Below are positions 1 through 7,821 of a DNA stretch of 23,527 nucleotides, piece by piece; position 1 is the first letter of the stretch, and each line of letters starts with the position of its first letter. The DNA lies in contig JASLJW010000078.1 of assembly GCA_030747885.1 (NCBI GenBank), forward strand, positions 1 through 23,527. Direction: 5' to 3'. The notes under the pieces were generated by a model that saw only the letters and a program-made list of their open reading frames with translations, did not search any database and was not told the origin of the DNA. The DNA comes from Candidatus Thalassarchaeaceae archaeon (GTDB lineage: Archaea; Thermoplasmatota; Poseidoniia; Poseidoniales; Thalassarchaeaceae). Position numbers and translations under genes: made by a program.

Positions 1-1816
1 ACTCAACAGTGACCGATTTTGCCAAATTCCTCGGACGATCTACATCTCTACCTAATGCTAATGCAGTATGGTAAGCAATAAGTTGCAACGGAATAACACT
101 AAGCATTGGACTCAACGACTCCTGAGTAGGAGGAATTGTAAAACAAATATCACCATGTTCTGCGATAGAGTCACCTTCAGTATGGATAAGGATAATTCGT
201 GCACCTCGAGCTTTGCATTCCTGTATATTTGAGATCGTCTTATCCTTCTGTATGTCGTCAGGAGCAATGACCACTACGGGGCTTCCATCTTCTAGAAGAG
301 CAATGGGGCCATGTTTCATCTCTCCTGCTGGATATGCGAGACAAGGGATATAGGCAATCTCCATCAATTTCAGAGCACCTTCTCGGGCTACGGGGGCAGA
401 AAAACCTCTTCCCAAGAACAGTACTGACTTGGCATCCTTAACCGCTTCAACTGCCTCATCATAGGAGGTAGACGACTGAATGATGGATTCCACTTGGTCT
501 GGAAGTGCACGTAGTGCTTTGACCATAGACCTACCAGAAACCCGAGGTAAATTTCGAGAGCGCCCAATCTCTAGAGCAAATAAATTCAATGCAGCAACCA
601 TATTTGTGAAAGCCTTGGTAGATGCGACTGCCTGTTCAGGGCCTGAATGGATGTATACTCCATGTCCACATTGTCTAGCAATTGAAGACCCAACCACATT
701 GATTACTCCTCTAATCTTTGCATCATTTTCTTGAATATGTTTGACCGCAGCAAGAGTGTCTGCAGTTTCACCTGATTGACTAACTGCGAAATGTAGTGCT
801 CGTGAATCAATAACAGGTTCGTTCTGCCTAAACTCAGAGGCAACATGAGCGAAGGAAGGGACCCGGGCGAGATGTTCGATTGCTAAACGTCCAACTTGTG
901 CTGCATGGAGAGCAGTTCCACATCCAATCAATCTAACATGGGGAATCGCCTTCAAGGATCTCTTTGCCATATTTAATCCACCTAAACGTGCAGTACCTTC
1001 ACTCAACAATGTCCTTCCAGAAATACATTGACGCAACGCCTCTGGTTGTTCATGGATTTCTTTCAACATAAAATGAGGATAATCGCCTAATTCTGAATCT
1101 CCCCATTCTTCTTCAATTGTAACCACTGTATGGCCGGTCGAACCATCAAAACGATGGGTGCTTAGGCCCTCATTGGATACGACAGCTATATCGCCATCCT
1201 CAAGATAAACCACTTGTTGAGTGTGTTCTCCCAAAGGATGAGGATCACTAGATATGAACATCTCAGATTCGCCCAAACCTACAACCAATGGAGAGCCATT
1301 TCTGGCACAAATAATTTCTTTTTCATCTTCAAACATCACGCATAACCCCCATGTCCCTCTTAATGGACGTAATGCACTTCGAACTGAATCTAGAGAATTC
1401 AAACCATTCTCTCGGGCTCGAGACACCAAATGAACAATCACTTCAGTATCAGTCTCTGAACGAAATACAATACCTTCCTTCTCTAGTCCCTTACGAATTA
1501 TTGAGGCATTCTCAATGATTCCATTATGGACAACTGCAATAGTTCCATCCAAAGAAAGATGAGGATGTGCATTCTCATTAGTGACTCCTCCATGAGTAGC
1601 CCAACGAGTGTGAGCGATTCCGATATTCCCTTCTATCTTCTTAGGAAGAATTGATTCTAGATCTCTAATTCTACCAATTGTTTTGTGTACCTGAATGGTA
1701 CCATTTAGAATTGCTAATCCAGATGAATCATATCCCCTATATTCTAAGCGATTCAAGCCCTTAACTAAGATTGGCATTGCATCCTTGCTACCAATGTAAC
1801 CAATGATGCCACACAT
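1..1816 (-). CDS. glmS: Glucosamine-fructose-6-phosphate aminotransferase (isomerizing), GlmS
   Basis: This enzyme makes glucosamine-6-phosphate from fructose-6-phosphate and glutamine in the cytosol, the entry step to UDP-GlcNAc. Reading from the ATG at 1816 gives 605 residues, close to the 609 of E. coli. The start MCGIIGY supplies the N-terminal nucleophile Cys after Met removal. The class II glutaminase motifs HTRWATHG (about 69-76), HNG (97-99) and ETDTE (121-125) follow. Two SIS sugar-isomerase domains come next, with IGCGTALHAA near 296, SQSGETADT near 347, and EGALKLMEI and PAGEMKHGP in the second. The protein ends in the invariant KSVTVE, with Lys600 as the expected active-site lysine. 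Base 1 is the first base of the stop codon, so only the stop is cut off. The ATG lies 4 bases after the stop of the upstream protease gene, so the two are probably cotranscribed. All catalytic motifs appear intact. Confidence 0.97.
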   Translation of the reverse strand, partial: MCGIIGYIGSKDAMPILVKGLNRLEYRGYDSSGLAILNGTIQVHKTIGRIRDLESILPKKIEGNIGIAHTRWATHGGVTNENAHPHLSLDGTIAVVHNGIIENASIIRKGLEKEGIVFRSETDTEVIVHLVSRARENGLNSLDSVRSALRPLRGTWGLCVMFEDEKEIICARNGSPLVVGLGESEMFISSDPHPLGEHTQQVVYLEDGDIAVVSNEGLSTHRFDGSTGHTVVTIEEEWGDSELGDYPHFMLKEIHEQPEALRQCISGRTLLSEGTARLGGLNMAKRSLKAIPHVRLIGCGTALHAAQVGRLAIEHLARVPSFAHVASEFRQNEPVIDSRALHFAVSQSGETADTLAAVKHIQENDAKIRGVINVVGSSIARQCGHGVYIHSGPEQAVASTKAFTNMVAALNLFALEIGRSRNLPRVSGRSMVKALRALPDQVESIIQSSTSYDEAVEAVKDAKSVLFLGRGFSAPVAREGALKLMEIAYIPCLAYPAGEMKHGPIALLEDGSPVVVIAPDDIQKDKTISNIQECKARGARIILIHTEGDSIAEHGDICFTIPPTQESLSPMLSVIPLQLIAYHTALALGRDVDRPRNLAKSVTVE

Positions 1817-1820
1817 AAAA

Positions 1821-4800
1821 TCAAACCTCGAATTTCTCATCGCATACTGGGCATGAAACCGATTTCAAACTATTATCTCGCAACATGAAAACAGCAGAAC
1901 AAGAGGGGCATGATACTTCTCTATCCATCACACCTAGTGCAGATGGATCTGGTGGGGCTGGTAAATCTCCCAATAATGGAGAGCCGGGTGGAGGAGGTAA
2001 ATCTCCCAATGATGGAGAACCAGGAGGAGGAGGTAAATCTCCCAATGATGGAGAACCAGGAGGAGGAGGAAGAGGTAAATCTCCAATATCATTGAGCGCC
2101 TCTGATTGCTGACGTTTACGTCTTCTTTCCTGGCGTGGATTAGGTGTCTCTTCTTCGATTGTTGGCTCTTCAACAGAGGCTGTCTCAGGTTCAAGCACAG
2201 TAGGTTCTTCCAATTCTATTTGCTCAGTTTCATTCTCTGAAGGAGATACTACAATTGGAACATCTGGGAGCATCTCTATACCATCGTCATCAAAATCTTC
2301 TACTGAAACCAGTGCTACCTTAATGTTGGAATTCGCCCTCCTTCGTCGAACAACAAAAATCAAACCAAGAAGAAGATTTGCTCCAATGCAAGCAACTCCT
2401 CCCAACAAGGAAATAGTTCGCCATGTGTTTGTATCAATACCAAGCCTTACTCTTAACCAATCAAATGGGTTGGAAGAAGATTGATCTAAGGGTTGATCAA
2501 AAACAAGAGGGCGTAAACGGACTTGACCAAGTACTTCGATTAAGACCACTAATTCTTCATTTTCCTCACTATACTGGGCATCTAAAAGACGTCCTGGGCT
2601 TAGCCGTATTCCAATTCCGAAATCTTCATCGAAGACACCAAAACCTACCAATGGTTGATTGTTCGTCCCAACTGCATCCATCAAAACTATCACTTTTTCA
2701 TTCCTTTGAATGAGAGAAATGTGACTAATTCCTGGACTTGAAATTTTGGTCTCGTTTATTACATTAAAAGATGAATCAGATTCAGATAAAATTAGTTCCA
2801 TCGAATACCCATCTCCAATGGTCCAAGCAGTGAATACACGATCATTTTCTCCATCAGAAGTGACCAATAGGGTAGGATTTGCTCCATCCTCTGCTACGTC
2901 TTTATGGAAAAGCCAATTCTCATTTCCTAAATTCCCATGAGCATACCAAATTGCATCAACAACTGAACCAGATGGAAGTGTCTCACTATGGGTGTAAAGG
3001 AGATGAGTAAATTCATCACCAATTTCAATATCAATTGGTGCAACGGTTGTATGGTCAATTACTACGTTTGAAATTACTGGATCAGAGAGTATCCAAGAAG
3101 AATTGTCGAAAGAAGTAGTGGAATGAATCGTGAAAACAGAAGTAGAATCTGTATACGCTCCAGAGGCAAAGATATCTCTAAAATATCCTCCAATAGCTAC
3201 TGTTTCATCGAGGACATCAATGTCTATTCCAAGATAGGTTCCTTCAGATGAAAGTAATGGAGGCATCAAGTCAATAGTGGGAGGAGATTGGCAGGATTCG
3301 TCTATCGTTGTGTACAACAAATGAGTTCGATAGAAGCCAAAATCATCTAATTTTTGCCCAGTCCAAACAATGTGGGTTAATCCATCTCCAACAGATGTTG
3401 TCGCTATTGAGCCGGACCATCTTTCTTCAAAATCCATCCTACATGTCTGTATATTCAACTGAGGAGAAACTCTGTGAATTCGAAGGGTACGATCATCTAC
3501 GCTGATAAGATGGCCCTCTTCGCCAGTAAGAACAAATTCTAATGGAACCTCATTTTCTCCTAGAGTAGTAACAGACCTAGATGCTCCAAGAGTGGCATTT
3601 ACCAGTGGAATCCAATATGTCTGTTCGTTATTGTCCCAATTTAAGTCCAAAGCAGGTGTAGCCTTGACTCTAACGTGAACAATCGAAGAATCATTGGCAA
3701 TCAATGAAACTGGGACATTAGTAATGGTCCCGCCAGAAATAATTGATTCGGTGAAATTACTGTATACCAACCAACCTAATTCAGTTTCAATCTCAACTGT
3801 AAACTGTACCGAAGTTGCAGTCTCACTACCGATGTTCTCAACTGGAATCATTAGTTGGAATTCCTCTGCAGAGCGAGGAATATCAGGAGATATCTGTACT
3901 ACTCCATCGATTAGATTGAGATCTACTCCATTGGGTCTATCCAAAATCGTATATGTTGAAGATACTATATTCCCGTATACGTTATCTTCGGTAGCAATAG
4001 TATTGGCTGGATCAATCAACATCTCTACTGTCGGAGAACCTGAATCCATGGGCGACCAAAACATTTCTACTTCCACAGAAGAACCTGGTTCAATTCGAGC
4101 TACAGTAAGTTCGTACTTTAGAGCATCATCCACCCTCAATTCCAAAGGAATGTCCTCAGCAATCTTATCTCCAATATTCCTTACAATTCCACGTACTCCT
4201 ATGTCACTACCCACATATGCTTCATCACGAAGTAAACCATTAATTGTAAACGACAACGATTGTTCCATCTCAAGTTCAGCAGCAGGAGGATCATTGTCTA
4301 CAACAATATCTCTACGGATTTCTTTCGTAACGAAATCGTTCTCTCCAACAATTCTAACTGCGAAACTATACTGTCCATCTGGAGTAATCCTTACTCCATT
4401 TTCTTCCTCAAGTGTATTCCAATACCAGGTCCATTCCTCGTCTTCCTCGTGTTCTCCAATGTCTACAAATTGAAGTCCTGTTTTCCATTCATTATTTCCA
4501 ACTCGGTATTGTAGTTCATGGTCTCCATAACCTGAGCGGAATCCTGTTACTTCTACATCACCACTCACTGAAGAAATTCCAGTAGGTGTTTCGAGTGCTA
4601 ATTCATACCACCCCAGGTCAAAAAGTCGGGATTTATTTTCGCCATAAGTGTTGGTTTCACTGTCAAAAACTCTAGCTACTATCTTTAATTCACTATAATA
4701 ATCATCGATATAGATATCTGGAGTTTTATGCATATCTTCTGAAATATCTAATGTAATGAAGAACTCGTCATTCTCGTTAATATTAACTTGACCATTTTGG

Positions 4801-6749
4801 CCTTCAACTTGTTTATGACAACCCCCAGGGCTTGCACAAGTTCTGTACCTCAATTGATATTCTACAGAATCCACGCCTTCCGGCGCTTTATCAGTTAAAT
4901 TACCCCTAACTGCTGTCGATAGGCCAGAAGTAAGGAATGCATTTGCCGAAGGAGTCTGAAACATAAACCAACCATTTGGATCAACTGGTTCATCGGGATC
5001 TAAACTGCCACCCCCCGAAGAACTGAAATCAAAAATTAGGGCTGCATCTACCATTCCATAACCATATTTTTCATTCCATATCGGGTGAATATCAGAATCA
5101 TAAGGGCTCCCCATTACTTCGGATTTTGATTGCAAAAGTTCCTTTATTTCTTCAGGATCCAAATTTGAAGAATCTTGTAACATCAATGCGATTAAACCTG
5201 AAACATGAGGGGTAGCCATACTAGTTCCACTCATCTCAGTGTAATCATTATCTGCAGGAGAATCGATTATTGGATTTGAACCAGAAGCATGTTGAGGTGC
5301 AATAATATCTGAACCAGGGGCGGAAACATCAGGTTTGAGTTCATCTAATTCATCATCGTCAAGATCATCATCCCTTGGACCCCAATTTGAATAATCTGCA
5401 ATTGAATCGTCCGCACGGTCTATGGAATTTTTATCATCAATTGCTGCAACAGAAATGCAAGCATCAGCACTTGCTGGAGAAGGAACTCGTTGACGACCAT
5501 CATTCCCCATAGCGCAGACCATTACAATCCCATTACTGCTTGCATTGTTCACCAAACGAGCTTCTGCAGATGAACCATTATCACCAGTATCATCACTATT
5601 TGGTGAGGAAACAGATCCTAACGACATTGATGCAATATCAATACCAGATTGATTACCTTCCCAGTCTGTATCGCGATTATTAATGGTCCACTGAAGACCA
5701 TTTATGGAAGTCTGGCTATTTGTTCCACCTGCATCAGTAAGTACCTTTACATCAACCAAATAAGCACCAGGGGCGACTCCTACATGTTGTCGATTTGAAC
5801 TACCTGTCCCTAATGCTGTACCTGCAACATGAGTCCCATGACCTGCTCCATCGTCAGGGTCATCGCATTCATTTGGATTACTGCCGGCTACTGCTGTCGC
5901 ATCAAAACCACAAACGAATTTGTGATCATCATAAGAAAAAGCATCACTATCTGGTTCATCGTCCTCATCATCAAAATCATTCAATGAACGATGTTCATTA
6001 TCTACTCCTGTATCGAGAATTGCAATCACAACATCGTCTCCCCTCAATGGAGGATCCATCTGATGGGCGGAAGGTGAAGTGGTTCCACCCGAACTAACAT
6101 GCATTGAAGGTACAGAGACATCCAAGAATGGAACCATAACATTCTGTTGCTCAAGAACCACTACTCCAGGTAATTTCCAGATGTCAAGTAATGCTGATAC
6201 CGGCACCTTGTCTACAGTAATCGAATCTATCGATTCCAATATCTGAAACCATGCTCCTCCTTCAGTTCCAATCCAATTATGATTGCTTAAGACTTCATTT
6301 AATTGGGAAATCTCACTAGATGAAGGATGCCAAGCATAATCGATTACTACGGCTATGGTTAAACGGCCATCTGGGCCAACTACCGATGAAGGAGATTGTG
6401 ATTCATATTCTGAGGAAATTATTCTCTGTAAACGATCATCCATGCCATTAGAATCTCGATCAGGACCATAAGAAAACCACCAACCATTCTCCTCAACTGG
6501 AGGAATTACATCTTCTGGAATTTCATAATGAAAACGGTCCTTGAGGGGGCAAATCTCCTCTCCACACATTAACGAAGGGAGCCCTTCGATAATTGGAGGA
6601 TACTGCACCTCTAGAGTCTCAGTCTGTAGAGCGTCGGTGGCTTGAGCAAAACCAGAAAAAATGAGTAACGCGAACATGATGATGTTCGATGCGCGTACAT
6701 TGCTCACACTGTCACCGTTCCTTGGAAAAGCATTCTCGCTATAAGGCAC
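1821..6749 (-). CDS. Giant membrane-anchored subtilisin-like (S8) protease with cytosolic zinc-ribbon tail
   Basis: A 1642-residue secreted, membrane-anchored serine protease. A signal peptide lies at about 19-37 (NVRASNIIMFALLIFSGF, then AQA before the likely cleavage site). A propeptide-like region is at about 60-215. The S8 domain spans about 235-575, with Asp246 in ILDTG, His304 in HGTHVAG, oxyanion Asn416 in MGNDG and Ser510 in GTSMATPHVSG, so it should be active. Acidic insertions occur near 258-275, 292-300 and 458-472. Next come beta-rich modules. Two resemble CARDB domains (about 840-930 and 955-1048), and a propeller-like region covers about 1060-1420. One membrane helix (about 1446-1467) is followed by RRRR, placing the C-terminus in the cytosol. 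The tail is acidic, then basic (RRRKRQQ), then carries GDLPPPPGSPSL repeats, and ends in a zinc ribbon (Cys1614, 1617, 1633, 1636) resembling the MJ0042 type. The start is GTG; the in-frame ATG at 6677 would leave a signal peptide without a positive n-region. The gene lies 25 bases after the rhomboid gene and 4 before glmS. Confidence 0.93.
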   Translation of the reverse strand: MPYSENAFPRNGDSVSNVRASNIIMFALLIFSGFAQATDALQTETLEVQYPPIIEGLPSLMCGEEICPLKDRFHYEIPEDVIPPVEENGWWFSYGPDRDSNGMDDRLQRIISSEYESQSPSSVVGPDGRLTIAVVIDYAWHPSSSEISQLNEVLSNHNWIGTEGGAWFQILESIDSITVDKVPVSALLDIWKLPGVVVLEQQNVMVPFLDVSVPSMHVSSGGTTSPSAHQMDPPLRGDDVVIAILDTGVDNEHRSLNDFDDEDDEPDSDAFSYDDHKFVCGFDATAVAGSNPNECDDPDDGAGHGTHVAGTALGTGSSNRQHVGVAPGAYLVDVKVLTDAGGTNSQTSINGLQWTINNRDTDWEGNQSGIDIASMSLGSVSSPNSDDTGDNGSSAEARLVNNASSNGIVMVCAMGNDGRQRVPSPASADACISVAAIDDKNSIDRADDSIADYSNWGPRDDDLDDDELDELKPDVSAPGSDIIAPQHASGSNPIIDSPADNDYTEMSGTSMATPHVSGLIALMLQDSSNLDPEEIKELLQSKSEVMGSPYDSDIHPIWNEKYGYGMVDAALIFDFSSSGGGSLDPDEPVDPNGWFMFQTPSANAFLTSGLSTAVRGNLTDKAPEGVDSVEYQLRYRTCASPGGCHKQVEGQNGQVNINENDEFFITLDISEDMHKTPDIYIDDYYSELKIVARVFDSETNTYGENKSRLFDLGWYELALETPTGISSVSGDVEVTGFRSGYGDHELQYRVGNNEWKTGLQFVDIGEHEEDEEWTWYWNTLEEENGVRITPDGQYSFAVRIVGENDFVTKEIRRDIVVDNDPPAAELEMEQSLSFTINGLLRDEAYVGSDIGVRGIVRNIGDKIAEDIPLELRVDDALKYELTVARIEPGSSVEVEMFWSPMDSGSPTVEMLIDPANTIATEDNVYGNIVSSTYTILDRPNGVDLNLIDGVVQISPDIPRSAEEFQLMIPVENIGSETATSVQFTVEIETELGWLVYSNFTESIISGGTITNVPVSLIANDSSIVHVRVKATPALDLNWDNNEQTYWIPLVNATLGASRSVTTLGENEVPLEFVLTGEEGHLISVDDRTLRIHRVSPQLNIQTCRMDFEERWSGSIATTSVGDGLTHIVWTGQKLDDFGFYRTHLLYTTIDESCQSPPTIDLMPPLLSSEGTYLGIDIDVLDETVAIGGYFRDIFASGAYTDSTSVFTIHSTTSFDNSSWILSDPVISNVVIDHTTVAPIDIEIGDEFTHLLYTHSETLPSGSVVDAIWYAHGNLGNENWLFHKDVAEDGANPTLLVTSDGENDRVFTAWTIGDGYSMELILSESDSSFNVINETKISSPGISHISLIQRNEKVIVLMDAVGTNNQPLVGFGVFDEDFGIGIRLSPGRLLDAQYSEENEELVVLIEVLGQVRLRPLVFDQPLDQSSSNPFDWLRVRLGIDTNTWRTISLLGGVACIGANLLLGLIFVVRRRRANSNIKVALVSVEDFDDDGIEMLPDVPIVVSPSENETEQIELEEPTVLEPETASVEEPTIEEETPNPRQERRRKRQQSEALNDIGDLPLPPPPGSPSLGDLPPPPGSPSLGDLPPPPGSPLLGDLPAPPDPSALGVMDREVSCPSCSAVFMLRDNSLKSVSCPVCDEKFEV
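1960..2073. repeat. 36-bp in-frame tandem repeat encoding a proline-rich segment
   Basis: Units starting with GGTAAATCTCCCAA begin at 1960, 1996 and 2032, a spacing of exactly 36 bases. A fourth partial unit begins at 2074 after a 42-base unit. On the minus strand each unit encodes 12 residues of the form SLGDLPPPPGSP in the cytosolic tail of the subtilisin-like protease. The 1996 and 2032 units are almost identical, while the 1960 unit has diverged, which points to recent duplication by slippage or unequal exchange. The repeat is a protein linker and there are no spacers, so it is not a CRISPR array. Copy number is likely to vary between strains. Confidence 0.9.
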
Positions 6750-6774
6750 ATCCGTCTTGGTATCAAAATAACGC

Positions 6775-7794
6775 CTATGGCCAATGAATATGGTCTTTAC
6801 GAGTAGAACACTGAAGTGTATGCCCCCCCTTATCCATTTGAATTAATGAATCACAAATTGGACAAGATGCTACTTCAATCAATTCTTCCAACCAAGCTAC
6901 TCGAGTTTCGAATTCATCGCCCTCTTCCATGAGTCTCTCCATCACTCTATTCGCTTTATCGTCCAAAGGATATTCGGAACCTGTCCAAGGATGTGTGGAA
7001 TCCAAGTTGGAAATCTTCGGTGTGGATGCGCTGCCCATTGAATATGGACTAGTGCTGGAATCATCAAGTTCGATTGGGGCGCCTTTGGCAATCACTCGCC
7101 CAAGTGCGAAACAAAGGAAGAAACCACCAATGTGTGCTAAATGTGCAACATTAGTAGAACCCATGGAACCAGATTGAGTTCCGTATACATAGTAGACTTC
7201 GAAACCTAATCTAACCACTGCAACAAGGCCTACTGGCCACTCCCTAATCAAGAAAATTAAGGGAAAAGCGATTCGGTCATTTGGCCAGCAAGCCAAATAT
7301 GCTCCAAGAAGACCAAAGCAAGCTCCTGATGCACCTAATGCAGGAATCCAAGAAGACATGTGGCTTCCCCACCATGCAAGATTCCCCCCTATCAAACCGA
7401 GAATATAGACTGCCATCCATCGTCTAGCTCCCAAACGACCTTCCAATGGAAGACCCACTAATGCAATTACCAGAACATTTCCGACAACATGCATTGCCCC
7501 ACCATGAAGCCAACCTGCTGTAATCATTCGATGGATATGAGTTGGTTCAGTAGCAAGTTGCGGAATTAATGCACCAAACAGAACGGGATCAAATTCAGAA
7601 GCAAACAAATCGCCAACAAAAGCATGAGCAAACTGTAGAGTAGACACGAGCATCAACGACAAAACTGTCGCAAGGGACACCGGAGTCTGCGACCTTACAG
7701 ATTGGACGTAAGGACCAATGGCAGCCGCCAAAAAAAGGAGGAGCCAAACTGAATCTCCAACAGTCAATTGCAAAACCGTCAATGGCTGCGACAA
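6775..7794 (-). CDS. Rhomboid-family intramembrane serine protease with C-terminal zinc-ligand tail
   Basis: A 339-residue polytopic membrane protein. The rhomboid core shows HGGAMHVVGN (His97, His102, Asn106), the catalytic serine in GASGA (Ser156) and the catalytic histidine in AHIGG (His221), so the Ser-His dyad is present. An extra hydrophobic helix precedes the core at about 12-32. After the last membrane helix (about 222-236) comes a polar, mainly acidic tail that ends in CPIC (311-314), Cys329 and HIH (335-337), a likely zinc site. Members of this family cut membrane helices of type I proteins within the bilayer. The start is a TTG at 7794, supported by a GGGGGAG element just upstream and by the lack of an in-frame ATG before residue 48. 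It is the first gene of the minus-strand rhomboid-protease-glmS group and is divergent from the Ccm genes. The adjacent single-pass protease is a possible substrate, which is inference only. Confidence 0.93.
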   Translation of the reverse strand: MSQPLTVLQLTVGDSVWLLLFLAAAIGPYVQSVRSQTPVSLATVLSLMLVSTLQFAHAFVGDLFASEFDPVLFGALIPQLATEPTHIHRMITAGWLHGGAMHVVGNVLVIALVGLPLEGRLGARRWMAVYILGLIGGNLAWWGSHMSSWIPALGASGACFGLLGAYLACWPNDRIAFPLIFLIREWPVGLVAVVRLGFEVYYVYGTQSGSMGSTNVAHLAHIGGFFLCFALGRVIAKGAPIELDDSSTSPYSMGSASTPKISNLDSTHPWTGSEYPLDDKANRVMERLMEEGDEFETRVAWLEELIEVASCPICDSLIQMDKGGHTLQCSTRKDHIHWP

Positions 7795-7797
7795 ACA

Positions 7798-7806
7798 CTC
7801 TCCCCC
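7798..7806 (-). promoter_or_regulatory. Shine-Dalgarno-like element of the rhomboid gene
   Basis: The minus strand reads GGGGGAGAG immediately before TGT and the TTG start at 7794. This is the main reason for accepting a TTG start. The nearest upstream ATG (7811) is in a different frame. Confidence 0.5.
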
Positions 7807-7821
7807 AACATGTCCTAAACG

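Noticed and set aside
1960..2073. 36-bp direct repeats resembling a small CRISPR array
   Set aside because: Units abut with no spacers, keep the frame, and encode a proline-rich linker of the protease.
1885..2112. Plus-strand Gly/Pro-rich ORF across the repeat
   Set aside because: The 36-base repeat is open in several frames; the plus-strand frame is antisense to a coherent 1642-residue gene.
3694..4473. 259-residue plus-strand ORF
   Set aside because: Antisense to the subtilase; Ser/Thr-rich, low-complexity, no motif, no ribosome-binding site. It mirrors the codon bias of the real gene.
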